Source: Pseudoduganella rivuli
GTDB taxonomy: Bacteria > Pseudomonadota > Gammaproteobacteria > Burkholderiales > Burkholderiaceae_D
Direction: 5' to 3'
NCBI RefSeq assembly: GCF_009674485.1
Contig: NZ_WKJJ01000003.1
Location: forward strand, 372,001-436,000
DNA length: 64,000 nucleotides
Every line of letters starts with the position of its first letter. The first letter of the stretch is position 1. Shown here in pieces: positions 7,393 through 15,728 of this stretch. The position numbers and the translations under genes are program-made. Under the pieces are notes generated by a model. That model made no database searches. It was not told the origin of the DNA and was given only the letters and a program-made list of their open reading frames with translations.

Positions 7393-10300
7393 TTAGCGGC
7401 GGGTGCTGACCTGGACCAGCGGTTCGTTCGACTGCGGCGGCAGCGGCTTGCGCTCGCGCGGCACGCGCACGGGCGGGGCCACCTGGGCGGCAGCTTCCTG
7501 CGCGGCGCGCAGCTTGGCCGGGTCGGTCGATGCCAGGGTCAGGCCGGCGGCTTCCAGGATCGCGTTCATGTCGCTTTGCGGTTTCGCTGCTGGCGCTGGT
7601 GCAGGAGCAGCAACAACTGGCGCGGCTTCCACGACTGGCGCGGGAGCGGCCACTGGCGCAGCTTCCACCACTGGCGCAGCTTCAATGGCCGGGGCGGCGG
7701 CTTCCACCACAGCTGGTGCGGCAACTGGCTCCGCTGCCGGAGCAGCAGGCGCAGCTTCCGCCGCCGGCGCCGTGTAGGCGTACTCGGCAACTGGAGCAGG
7801 TTCCGGCACGACCGGTGCAGCTTGTGCAGCAGCAACTGCTTGCTCGATCAGCGAAGCAGGCGCTTCCTCAGCAGGCGCGGCAACCGGTGCGGCAACCTCG
7901 GCAACCGGCGCTACGTCAGCCACCGGCGCGGCAACTTCCACTGCGGCGGCAGGCGTGACCACGGGAGCAACCTCAACCGCAGTGGTTTCCGCCACGGCAG
8001 CGGGCGCTGCCTCAGCAACCGGCGCAGCTTCGGCAACAACCGCCGGCGCCACGTCGGCAACAGGCGCGGCAGGCACTGGCGCAACTTCAGCAACCGGAGC
8101 AGCCGGAGCTGCAACTTCAGCAGCAGGCGCCGCAGTTACCGGAGCAGTCTCGGCAACCGGAGTCGCAGGCGCTGGCGCAGTCTCGGCAACCGTTGCAGCC
8201 ACGGCAGGCGCTGCTTCCGCACCTTCTTCCGGCGCCACGGTGAAGCTGATCACCGGGCTGCGTTCCGCGCCGTCCGCACCCTCAACACCCTCGGCGCCTT
8301 CGCGCTCGCGGCGGTTACGGTTGCGGCCGCCACGACGGCGGCGGCGGCGCGGCTCGTCGCCGCCTTCCGCGCCTTCGTCATCGCCTTCCGGACCAGCGTT
8401 GGCCGCCAGTTTCTGTGGCGCTTCCACCACAGGCGCCTGGGCAGCAACACCCGGTACACCCGGTGCAACGGCCGTCAGCGCCACGGCGCCCGCAGCCAAT
8501 ACTGCCGCTTCGTCGGTTTTCACTTCAACGGCTTTGTCGGCACGCGGTTCACGCGGCGGGCGTTGTGGACGCTCGCCACGTTCAGGACGCTCACCACGTT
8601 CGGCGCGTTCACCACGCTCGGCACGCTGGCCCTGCGCTTCGGCTGGTGCGCCTTCGCGGGCTTCACGCGGTTCGCGCGGCGGACGCGGCGGGCGGGCTGG
8701 GCGGACCTGCGCATCGGCGGCCGGCTTGGCGCCTTCCTCACCGGCGGCACGGGCGCCCGGTTCGCGCTCTTCGCGGCCCGGCTTGCCATTGCGTTCATTG
8801 CGATTGCGGCCACGCTGGCCACGGGCGTTGCGTTCCTGGCGGTCACCCGCCGGCTTGGTCGTGACGATGGTTGGTGCAACCGGCGCCACTGGCGCTGGTT
8901 CTTCCTCTTTGCCGGAGAAGAACGAGAACAGGCGGGCAAAGAAACCCTTTTCCGCAGGGGCCGGCGCCGGTGCGGCGACAGGTGCTGCGGCCGGCTTCGC
9001 GGCTTCGGCGGCCTTGCGGTCCACCATCGGCGCCGGCTGTTCCGGCGTGATGGTTTTCACCACGGCTTCCTGGCGCGGCTTGGCTTCTTCCTTCTGGCGT
9101 TTCGCGTAAGCCATATCGGTTTCGGCCGACTCCGCCAGCGTGTAGCTGGCAGCGTGGTCTTCCAGGCGCGGATCGTCGTGCTTGATGCGTTCCAGCTTGT
9201 AGTGCGGCGTGTCCAGGTGCTTGTTCGGAATCAGGATCACGGTGATGCGGTGACGGTTCTCGATCTTCAGCACTTCGCCGCGTTTTTCGTTCAGCAGGAA
9301 GGCTGCCACGTCCACCGGCACTTGCACGTGGATGGTGGCCGAGTTTTCCTTCATCGCCTCTTCCTGGATGATGCGCAGCACCTGCAGGGCGGACGATTCG
9401 GTATCGCGGATGTGGCCGGTGCCGGAGCAGCGCGGGCACGTCACGTGCGAACCTTCGGACAGCGACGGACGCAGGCGCTGGCGCGACAGTTCCATCAGGC
9501 CGAAGCGGGAAATCTTGCCCATTTGTACACGGGCACGGTCGTGGTGCAGGGCGTCTTTCAGGCGCTGCTCCACTTCGCGCTGGTTCTTCGACACTTCCAT
9601 GTCGATGAAGTCAATCACGATCAGGCCGCCCAGGTCGCGCAGGCGCAACTGACGGGCCACTTCTTCGGCCGCTTCCAGGTTGGTGTTGAAGGCGGTGGTC
9701 TCGATGTCGGAACCGCGGGTGGCGCGGGCCGAGTTGACGTCGACGGACACCAGTGCTTCGGTGTGGTCGATCACGATGGCGCCGCCCGATGGCAGCGGCA
9801 CGGTACGGGAATACGCGGTTTCGATCTGGTGTTCGATCTGGAAACGGGAGAACAGCGGCACGTCGTCGCTGTAGCGTTTCACGCGGTGCACCATGTCCGG
9901 CATCACGTGGCTCATGAACTGGTGAGCCTGTTCGTAGATGTCGTCCGTATCGATCAGGATTTCGCCGATGTCCGGCTGGAAATAATCGCGGATGGCGCGG
10001 ATCACCAGCGACGATTCCTGGTAAATCAGGAACGCGCCGGAAGCCGCTTTCGACGCGCCTTCGATCGCGCGCCACAGTTGCATCAGGTAATTCAAGTCCC
10101 ACTGCAGTTCTTCGACCGTGCGGCCGATGCCTGCGGTGCGGGCAATCACGGACATGCCTTGTGGCAAGTCCAGTTTGTCCATGGTTTCGCGCAATTCCTG
10201 GCGCTCTTCCCCTTCGACACGGCGCGATACGCCGCCGCCGCGCGGATTGTTCGGCATCAGGACCAGGTAACGGCCGGCCAGCGAGATGAAGGAGGTGAGG

Positions 10301-10641
10301 GCGGCGCCTTTATTGCCGCGCTCTTCCTTTTCCACCTGCACCATGATTTCCTGGCCTTCGCGCAGCGCTTCCTTGACGGACGCGTTGCGGACATCGACGC
10401 CTTCGCGGAAGTAGCTGCGCGCCACTTCCTTGAAGGGCAGGAAACCGTGACGGTCTTCGCCGTAGCTGACGAAGCAGGCTTCCAGCGATGGTTCGATACG
10501 GGTGATGACGCCTTTATAGATGTTGGATTTGCGCTGCTCGCGGCCGGCGGTTTCGATGTCGATATCGATCAGTTTCTGACCATCGACAATCGCTACCCGC
10601 AGTTCCTCTTGCTGCGTAGCATTAAACAACATGCGTTTCAT
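7393..10641 (-). CDS. rne: Ribonuclease E
   Basis: A 1082-residue endoribonuclease of the Rne/Rng family, the scaffold of the RNA degradosome. The catalytic half begins 'MKRMLFNATQQEELRVAIVDG' (an S1 RNA-binding domain lies at about 38-120). It contains the metal-binding acidic motifs 'VDVNSARATRG' and 'LIVIDFIDM' and the zinc-link 'CPRCSGTG'. The C-terminal half, from about residue 510, is low complexity. It has an Arg-rich RNA-binding stretch (RGERPERGERPQRPPREPR), a second basic patch (PRRRRRRGGRNRNRR) and a long Ala/Val/Pro region of degenerate 'VAEVAPV' units. That region probably carries partner-binding motifs but is not conserved. GGAG lies 9 nt before the start. A long frame on the opposite strand is a coding shadow. 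Confidence 0.96.
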   Translation of the reverse strand: MKRMLFNATQQEELRVAIVDGQKLIDIDIETAGREQRKSNIYKGVITRIEPSLEACFVSYGEDRHGFLPFKEVARSYFREGVDVRNASVKEALREGQEIMVQVEKEERGNKGAALTSFISLAGRYLVLMPNNPRGGGVSRRVEGEERQELRETMDKLDLPQGMSVIARTAGIGRTVEELQWDLNYLMQLWRAIEGASKAASGAFLIYQESSLVIRAIRDYFQPDIGEILIDTDDIYEQAHQFMSHVMPDMVHRVKRYSDDVPLFSRFQIEHQIETAYSRTVPLPSGGAIVIDHTEALVSVDVNSARATRGSDIETTAFNTNLEAAEEVARQLRLRDLGGLIVIDFIDMEVSKNQREVEQRLKDALHHDRARVQMGKISRFGLMELSRQRLRPSLSEGSHVTCPRCSGTGHIRDTESSALQVLRIIQEEAMKENSATIHVQVPVDVAAFLLNEKRGEVLKIENRHRITVILIPNKHLDTPHYKLERIKHDDPRLEDHAASYTLAESAETDMAYAKRQKEEAKPRQEAVVKTITPEQPAPMVDRKAAEAAKPAAAPVAAPAPAPAEKGFFARLFSFFSGKEEEPAPVAPVAPTIVTTKPAGDRQERNARGQRGRNRNERNGKPGREEREPGARAAGEEGAKPAADAQVRPARPPRPPREPREAREGAPAEAQGQRAERGERAERGERPERGERPQRPPREPRADKAVEVKTDEAAVLAAGAVALTAVAPGVPGVAAQAPVVEAPQKLAANAGPEGDDEGAEGGDEPRRRRRRGGRNRNRREREGAEGVEGADGAERSPVISFTVAPEEGAEAAPAVAATVAETAPAPATPVAETAPVTAAPAAEVAAPAAPVAEVAPVPAAPVADVAPAVVAEAAPVAEAAPAAVAETTAVEVAPVVTPAAAVEVAAPVADVAPVAEVAAPVAAPAEEAPASLIEQAVAAAQAAPVVPEPAPVAEYAYTAPAAEAAPAAPAAEPVAAPAVVEAAAPAIEAAPVVEAAPVAAPAPVVEAAPVVAAPAPAPAAKPQSDMNAILEAAGLTLASTDPAKLRAAQEAAAQVAPPVRVPRERKPLPPQSNEPLVQVSTRR

Positions 10642-11227
10642 TTTTTTAAACTCCGCGGCCCCATAGGCCTCTCAAGCCGCTCCCTCGCGGGAACGGCGTA
10701 GTACATGGGATATACGCGGGAGAAAGGAGGCTGCGGAAAATGCCTCGTCATGCGGCGCAGCAGGGGGGCGCGGTTGCCCGCAGTTACCCCAGCCCGCCGC
10801 AAAGGGCGCATGAAGCCAATCGTCATGCCGAGTGCGCGCACTGCCTGTAAGCTCATCTGCGCGGCCCTTATTGATAGATAAGGGGGGCGGAGCACAACAG
10901 CAGGCGTGCGCAAATCGTCGAGCCAGCGCAACCGCGCCTGGCGAAAACGGCAGCGTTATCAACTTCATCAAACCGGCGAGCAACGACTATGGGCTTGCTC
11001 GCCAGACTCATCCTAACTATCCAGCCAATCTAATCCCAGCACCCGTGCCCTCTACCCGATGACAACAGCGGTTGCCACCCTGATATGCGCACGAGTGTGC
11101 GTATACGTTTTTTTTCCACCGAATTTGCAATCTGGCGAGGCCAGTGGATACGCCCCTGTGTAGAATGTGCTTTTAATTCTTACACTTGCAGCAGGGTTAA
11201 CCGCAGCAAAACAATTATATATTCAAA
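10642..11227. promoter_or_regulatory. rne-rluC divergent intergenic region (rne leader and promoters)
   Basis: These 586 nt contain no convincing gene. In enterobacteria the equivalent region holds a long rne 5' untranslated region by which RNase E controls its own mRNA. Here I see several hairpins consistent with such a leader. One is CCCTTAT-6 nt-ATAAGGG at 10865-10884. Another is an imperfect CCGCTCCC/GGGAACGG near 10678-10697. The plus-strand terminator at 11084-11115 is listed separately. Promoter positions could not be fixed; TAGAAT near 11161-11166 is a possible -10 for rluC. Confidence 0.5.
11084..11115 (+). terminator. Intrinsic terminator-like hairpin on the plus strand upstream of rluC
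   Basis: The stem TATGCGCAC / GTGCGTATA (one G-T pair, 4-nt loop GAGT) is followed by CG and eight T residues (11108-11115). It has the form of a factor-independent terminator reading towards rluC. Yet the gene upstream (rne) is transcribed the other way, so it would end either an unannotated plus-strand RNA or an rluC leader transcript. Confidence 0.6.
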
Positions 11228-12259
11228 ATGAAGGACTTAGAGAGATTTTCTGGGAAGATAGGCAATAAGGGTACGAAAATACCGCCTGAAAAGGCACCCC
11301 AAGCTTCCCCAACACAGGTCCTGCCGCAAGCACAATTCCTGACGATCACCGAAGAAGAAGCCGGACAACGGATAGATAACTACCTGTTGCGGATCTGCAA
11401 AGGTGTGCCGAAAAGCCATGTCTACCGCATCCTGCGCTCCGGTGAAGTGCGCGTCAATAAAGGCCGCATCGACCAGTTATACCGCCTGGTGGAAGGCGAT
11501 ATCGTGCGCGTGCCGCCGATCCGCCTGGCTGAAAAAGCCGAAGCGGTGGTGCCGGCGTGTGAATTCGATATTATTTTCGAGGACAGCCATTTACTGGTGA
11601 TCGATAAACCGGCCGGCGTCGCCGTGCATGGCGGTTCCGGTGTGTCGTTCGGCGTCATCGAGCAATTGCGTGCGTCCCGTCCCGACGCGAAATTCCTGGA
11701 ACTGGTGCACCGGCTGGACCGCGACACGTCCGGTTTGCTGTTGCTGGCCAAGAAACGCTCGGCGCTGACCAACCTGCACGAACAAATGCGCGACGGGCAT
11801 ACGGATAAGCGATACCTGACCCTGGCCGTGGGCGACTGGAAGAACGCTCGTCAGCATGTTAAATTGCCATTGCGTAAATATTCCACGCCGGATGGCGAGC
11901 GGCGTGTGTCGGTGTCGGAAGATGGCTTGCCGTCGCACACGGTATTTACACTGTTGAAGAAGTTTGCGGGCTTTGCGTTGCTGGAAGCCGAACTGAAGAC
12001 GGGGCGTACGCACCAGATCCGCGTGCACCTGGCATCGTCGGGCTTTCCTATCGCAGGTGATGATAAATATGGCGATTTTGCATTGAACAAGGCGCTTCAA
12101 AAAGCCGACGCCACGCGTGGCGCGCTGAAGCGGATGTTCCTGCATGCACACCAGATTACGTTTACCCATCCGGAAACGGGCAAGGTCATGACCTTGAACG
12201 CGCCATTGGCCGCCGAATGCGAGCGATTCTTGGTAAGCTTGGGCAAACCATTGAACTAA
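11228..12259 (+). CDS. rluC: 23S rRNA pseudouridine synthase RluC
   Basis: A 343-residue RluA-family enzyme that makes pseudouridines in 23S rRNA (positions 955/2504/2580 in E. coli). An S4 RNA-binding domain lies at about residues 43-100 ('QRIDNYLLRICKGVPKSHVYRILRSGEVRVNKGR' region). The catalytic motif is 'HRLDRDTSG' at 161-169, with Asp164 as the nucleophile. 'KTGRTHQIRVHLA' is the conserved late motif. The N-terminus has about 35 extra Lys/Pro-rich residues before the S4 domain. It is divergent from rne, as in many proteobacteria, and probably starts an operon with the next three genes. Confidence 0.94.
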   Translation: MKDLERFSGKIGNKGTKIPPEKAPQASPTQVLPQAQFLTITEEEAGQRIDNYLLRICKGVPKSHVYRILRSGEVRVNKGRIDQLYRLVEGDIVRVPPIRLAEKAEAVVPACEFDIIFEDSHLLVIDKPAGVAVHGGSGVSFGVIEQLRASRPDAKFLELVHRLDRDTSGLLLLAKKRSALTNLHEQMRDGHTDKRYLTLAVGDWKNARQHVKLPLRKYSTPDGERRVSVSEDGLPSHTVFTLLKKFAGFALLEAELKTGRTHQIRVHLASSGFPIAGDDKYGDFALNKALQKADATRGALKRMFLHAHQITFTHPETGKVMTLNAPLAAECERFLVSLGKPLN

Positions 12260-12290
12260 CAGAGGAGCCGGCGCGGGCGCGCCGGATGTC

Positions 12291-12950
12291 ATGCCAAGAA
12301 AGCAATATGATCTGATTGTCTTCGACTGGGACGGGACGTTGATGGATAGCACATCGACGATCGTCAAGTGTATTCAAGCTTCAGCACGTGACCTGGGCTT
12401 GCCGGTACCGGGGGAAGACGCCGCGTCGCACGTTATCGGCCTGGGCTTGTATGAAGCCATGCAAGCCGTGTTGCCGAACGTCGATCCCAAATATTATCCG
12501 CGCATGGTGGAGCGCTATCGCTACCATTTCCTGTCAAAAGACCACGAATTGACGTTATTTGACGGCGTGGCCGACATGCTGCAAGAGCTGTCAGCGAGCG
12601 CTTACTTCCTCGGCGTGGCGACCGGCAAGAGCCGGGTCGGCCTGAACCGCGCGCTGGCGGAAGCAGGCTTGCTGTCGATGTTCGACGCCACCCGCTGTGC
12701 CGATGAAACGTTTTCCAAGCCCCATCCAGCCATGCTGCAGGAATTGACGCGCGAACTGGGCCAGGACATGAAGCGCACCGTCATGATCGGCGACACCAGC
12801 CACGACATCCTGATGGCGAACAATGCGGGCGCGGCCGGCATCGCTGTCGAATACGGCGCGCATCCGGCTGACCAGCTGCATGCCTGCAACCCCATCTACT
12901 CGGCCAAAACCGTGCAGGAATTGCACCAGTGGCTGACCGAGAACGCTTGA
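12291..12950 (+). CDS. HAD-family hydrolase (phosphoglycolate phosphatase-like)
   Basis: A 219-residue cytoplasmic phosphatase of the haloacid dehalogenase superfamily. Motif I is 'FDWDGTL' with nucleophile Asp12 and acid/base Asp14. Motif II is 'VATGKS', and motifs III/IV are in 'FSKPHP...MIGDTSHDILMANNAGA'. The sequence resembles Gph-type enzymes, but the true substrate cannot be told from sequence. Its stop overlaps the start of the Rieske gene by one nucleotide (TGATG), which points to translational coupling within the rluC operon. Confidence 0.88.
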   Translation: MPRKQYDLIVFDWDGTLMDSTSTIVKCIQASARDLGLPVPGEDAASHVIGLGLYEAMQAVLPNVDPKYYPRMVERYRYHFLSKDHELTLFDGVADMLQELSASAYFLGVATGKSRVGLNRALAEAGLLSMFDATRCADETFSKPHPAMLQELTRELGQDMKRTVMIGDTSHDILMANNAGAAGIAVEYGAHPADQLHACNPIYSAKTVQELHQWLTENA

Positions 12951-13321
12951 TGGAAGTCCAGGAAGTCTTGATTTGTCCGGCGGCCGACGTGGAAGAAGGC
13001 GGCAGGGGCGTGCGCTTTCCCGTCACGGCGTTTGGCGAAGACGCGACCGGGTTTGTCGTGCGCCACGGCGGCGTGGCCTACGCGTACCTGAACCGCTGCG
13101 CCCACGTGCCGATCGAACTGGACTGGGTGCAAGGCGAGTTTTTCGAATCCAGCAAACTCTATATCATGTGTTCCACCCACGGGGCGTTGTACGTGCCGGA
13201 CAGCGGCTTTTGTGCCGGCGGCCCCTGCCGTGGCGGCCGGCTGCGCCCGATTAAAGTGGTGGAACGCGACCAGCAACTCTATTGGCAGCCTGACGAGTTC
13301 ATCCGTCCGGCGCGCGCCTGA
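12950..13321 (+). CDS. Rieske [2Fe-2S] domain protein
   Basis: A 123-residue soluble protein with one Rieske cluster site: Cys50-x-His52 ('RCAHVP') and Cys74-x2-His77 ('CSTHGALY'). There is no catalytic domain and no membrane anchor, so it is a small ferredoxin-like electron carrier whose partner is unknown. The ATG at 12950 shares a base with the preceding stop. An upstream in-frame Met is less likely because it lies inside the HAD gene. Such a Rieske protein beside rluC and an S49 peptidase is, to my knowledge, common in Burkholderiales. Confidence 0.9.
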   Translation: MEVQEVLICPAADVEEGGRGVRFPVTAFGEDATGFVVRHGGVAYAYLNRCAHVPIELDWVQGEFFESSKLYIMCSTHGALYVPDSGFCAGGPCRGGRLRPIKVVERDQQLYWQPDEFIRPARA

Positions 13322-13331
13322 CTGAATAATA

Positions 13332-14381
13332 ATGAGCGAAAACACTAGCGATAGCGCGCCCGGCGCGGACCTTCCGCCCACTCCCGCACCGACGCCGGCC
13401 CCTACTTCGGCGCCGACGGCGCCACCACGGGAAGTCGGCGGCCTGAACTGGGAGCGGGAAGTACTGGAAAAACTGGTGCTGTCCACCGTGCGCGAGCGCC
13501 GTGCGCACCGGCGCTGGGGCATCTTTTTCAAATTCCTGACCCTGCTGTTGATCCTGTTTGCGGTGGCGACGTATTTCGATATTTCCTGGCCCGGCGCCGA
13601 TGGTGAAGCGCTGGGACGCCATACGGCGCTGATTGAAATCGACGGCAATATCGAGACGGAAGGCAGCGGCTCGGCCGCCGTCGTGATTCCCGCGCTCAAT
13701 AAAGCGTTTGCCGACAGTGGCTCGGTGGCCGTGGTGCTGCACATTAACAGCCCCGGTGGCAGTCCCGTGCAGGCCGGCATGATCGTCGACGAAATCCACC
13801 GCTTGCGCAAAGGGTACCCAAGCAAGCAACTGTATGTGGTGGTCAATGAGATTTGCGCATCCGGCGGCTATTACATTGCCGCCGCTGCTGACCAGATCTA
13901 TGTCAACAAGGCCAGCGTGGTGGGTTCCATCGGCGTGCTGATGGAAGGGTTCGGCTTCACGGGCATCATGAGCAAGGCAGGCGTCGAGCGCCGTTTGCTG
14001 ACCGCAGGGGAAAACAAGGGCTTCATGGATCCCTTCCTGCCGCTGTCGGACAAGCACCGCCAGCATGCGCAAACCATGCTCAATGAAATCCACCAGCAAT
14101 TCATCGGTGTGGTGCGCGCCGGACGGGGCAAGCGCCTGAAGGAGACGCCGGAAACGTTCTCCGGCCTGTTCTGGACCGGCGAGCGCGCCATCACCATGGG
14201 CCTGGCCGATGGCCTGGGCACGGTCGATACCGTGGCGCGCGATGTGATCCACGCGGAAGACATTGTGGACTACACGCAACATGAGGGCTTGCCGGAGCGG
14301 GTGCTGAAGAAGTTTGGCGCGGCGATGGGCGAGGGTGTCGTGAAGGCAACCGTTCGCAATGCGGGACGGGAAATCCGCTGA
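13332..14381 (+). CDS. S49-family signal peptide peptidase-like protease
   Basis: A 349-residue inner-membrane serine protease of the SppA/SohB type, expected to degrade signal peptide remnants or other membrane peptides. It has a Pro/Ala-rich cytoplasmic N-terminus (residues 10-33), a single membrane helix at about 64-82, then the peptidase domain. The Ser-Lys dyad is visible as Ser177 in 'CASGGYY' and Lys229 in 'AGENKGFMDP', 52 residues apart as in short single-unit SppA enzymes. It is the last gene of the rluC-HAD-Rieske group, 10 nt after the Rieske stop. Confidence 0.9.
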   Translation: MSENTSDSAPGADLPPTPAPTPAPTSAPTAPPREVGGLNWEREVLEKLVLSTVRERRAHRRWGIFFKFLTLLLILFAVATYFDISWPGADGEALGRHTALIEIDGNIETEGSGSAAVVIPALNKAFADSGSVAVVLHINSPGGSPVQAGMIVDEIHRLRKGYPSKQLYVVVNEICASGGYYIAAAADQIYVNKASVVGSIGVLMEGFGFTGIMSKAGVERRLLTAGENKGFMDPFLPLSDKHRQHAQTMLNEIHQQFIGVVRAGRGKRLKETPETFSGLFWTGERAITMGLADGLGTVDTVARDVIHAEDIVDYTQHEGLPERVLKKFGAAMGEGVVKATVRNAGREIR

Positions 14382-14410
14382 GCAAACGGAGCGGTAAACG
14401 TATAGTTGAG

Positions 14411-14424
14411 CTGATGCGCATCAG
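14411..14424. repeat. Perfect 14-bp palindrome downstream of the S49 peptidase gene
   Basis: CTGATGCGCATCAG is a perfect palindrome 30 nt past the peptidase stop codon. It has no T run, so it is not a classical terminator, and it could be an operator or an mRNA 3' hairpin. Confidence 0.4.
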
Positions 14425-14470
14425 TGCGGTTATGCACAGATCGATGTTAGCATTTATGCCTTTTTGACCC

Positions 14471-14498
14471 TTGAAATCCCCCGAGTGTGGGCTATATT
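14471..14498 (+). promoter_or_regulatory. Candidate sigma-70-type promoter in the S49-rsuA gap
   Basis: TTGAAA (14471-14476) and TATATT (14493-14498) are separated by 16 nt. The match is good, but the only plus-strand gene downstream is rsuA, nearly 500 nt away across an antisense small gene. It may give a long rsuA leader or a non-coding RNA antisense to that small gene. Confidence 0.4.
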
Positions 14499-14567
14499 GG
14501 TGGTGTAGTTCATTCCAAGGGAGGCCGCAAAACAACCTAACTCGTTGTCTGCACTGTCAGAAACGAA

Positions 14568-14855
14568 CTACTCAACCGCATCACGAATGCGGACTCGAGT
14601 GAATTTCAGTTCCTCGCATTGAGTCCCGGGATGGGACTGGAGAACGGCGGCAGAAGTGCCGCTGTTTTCATTTGCGCTTCGCGCATGGATTTCTTCTGCT
14701 TCCGAGTGGAAGCCGCCAGACCCCAGCCAGTCCAGGAATTGCCTCTGCGCCTCCCGGCGCCATGCCGCCTGTTCTGTATTGCTGTCGCCTTTTGCCTGGA
14801 TGAGGATCAACTCGCCAGTGTGTTGCGCCATAAAGTGGAAGACAGACTGGGGCAT
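14568..14855 (-). CDS. Small unknown protein, probably FNR-controlled
   Basis: A 95-residue protein I do not recognise. It is hydrophilic, without signal peptide or membrane helix. It has an aromatic/hydrophobic start (MPQSVFHFMAQHTGELILIQAKG), an amphipathic middle (RREAQRQFLDWLGSGGF) and a polar tail. The case for a real gene is the ribosome binding site, AGGAGG four nucleotides before the ATG. An FNR-type box also lies at 14932-14945 with a possible -10 (TACACT, minus strand, 14910-14905), which would place the box near -41 of this gene. It stands alone between the S49 peptidase gene and rsuA, on the opposite strand to both. Confidence 0.6.
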   Translation of the reverse strand: MPQSVFHFMAQHTGELILIQAKGDSNTEQAAWRREAQRQFLDWLGSGGFHSEAEEIHARSANENSGTSAAVLQSHPGTQCEELKFTRVRIRDAVE

Positions 14856-14931
14856 ACGCCCTCCTGATTCTTACAGCGGTTAGGTGGATTCCTACGGTAA
14901 ATTCAGTGTAATCCTGGGAGCAGCATCAACC

Positions 14932-14945
14932 TTGATCTATGTCAA
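14932..14945. promoter_or_regulatory. FNR/ANR-type binding site
   Basis: TTGAT-CTAT-GTCAA matches the FNR consensus TTGAT-N4-ATCAA at nine of ten half-site positions. Its centre is about 41 bp upstream of the transcription start predicted for the minus-strand small gene, the class II activation position. For rsuA on the plus strand the same geometry would put the start almost on its ATG, so the small gene is the more likely target. Confidence 0.55.
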
Positions 14946-14982
14946 TTAGCCTGTCGAAGATGCATCTGGTAAAGTCTCGCGA

Positions 14983-15699
14983 ATGAGTAAATTATCTTTA
15001 GACCGCATCCTGCAATCGCAGGGCTTTGGCACCCGCAAGTATTGCCGTGCCCTTATCGAAGATGGCGAAGTCAGCATTGCTGGCGAAGTCCATGACAATT
15101 ACAAGGAAACCCTGGAAACCGACGGCCTGGTGCTGTCCGTGTTCGATGAAGAGTGGGTCGTCCGCGAGCACGTTTATCTTGCGCTGTATAAACCCGCCAA
15201 TTACGAATGTTCACGCAAGCCCAGCCATCATCCGGGCGTGTTGACGTTGTTGCCGGAACAGTTCACCTGGCGCGACGTGCAGCCGGTTGGCCGTCTCGAC
15301 CATGACACCACGGGGCTGTTGTTGATGTCCGATGATGGCCCGTTCATTCATGCGCAATCCTCGCCGAAGCGCCACGTGCCCAAGGTATACCAAGCCACCA
15401 CGGCCGAACCGGTGACGCCGGAGCTGGTGGCCCAGCTACTGTCCGGTGTGCAATTGCATGACGAACCGGCGCCGCTGGCGGCGCTGGTGTGCGAGCAAAA
15501 GGGCGAGCATTTGCTGGAGATCGTGCTGGAGCAGGGCAAATACCACCAGGTCAAGCGCATGCTGGCCGCCGCCGGCAACCATTGCAGCGCACTGCACCGC
15601 TCGGCGATCGGCGGGCTGGAGCTGGCGTCGCTGGGACTGCAGGAAGGGGAGTGGTGTTATTTGAATGAGGAACAGTTGGCGCTGCTGGCGCCGGTATAA
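14983..15699 (+). CDS. rsuA: 16S rRNA pseudouridine 516 synthase RsuA
   Basis: A 238-residue RsuA-family pseudouridine synthase. An N-terminal S4 domain (residues about 2-45, 'LSLDRILQSQGFGTRKYCRALIEDG') is followed by the catalytic domain with 'PVGRLDHDTTGLLL' (nucleophile Asp106). The late motif is 'EQGKYHQVKRMLAAAGNHCSALHRSAIGG', seen in pieces. Length and motif spelling (GRLDHDTTG) fit RsuA better than RluB/E/F. It is convergent with the dioxygenase gene that follows, 29 nt away. Confidence 0.9.
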   Translation: MSKLSLDRILQSQGFGTRKYCRALIEDGEVSIAGEVHDNYKETLETDGLVLSVFDEEWVVREHVYLALYKPANYECSRKPSHHPGVLTLLPEQFTWRDVQPVGRLDHDTTGLLLMSDDGPFIHAQSSPKRHVPKVYQATTAEPVTPELVAQLLSGVQLHDEPAPLAALVCEQKGEHLLEIVLEQGKYHQVKRMLAAAGNHCSALHRSAIGGLELASLGLQEGEWCYLNEEQLALLAPV

Positions 15700-15728
15700 A
15701 TCGGTCCCGGCGTGCCATGCGTGGTGGG

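Noticed and set aside
7576..8260. CRISPR-like or tandem repeat array in the rne tail region
   Set aside because: The regularity is codon-level repetition of Ala/Val/Pro/Glu; there are no spacers and unit lengths vary.
7576..10701. Very long open frame on the plus strand opposite rne
   Set aside because: It is the antisense shadow of the GC-rich rne gene. Its protein is Arg/His/Gly-biased with no family likeness, while rne is certain.
10672..10983. Minus-strand frames of about 100 codons upstream of rne
   Set aside because: No ribosome binding site or family likeness. The region fits a structured rne leader better.
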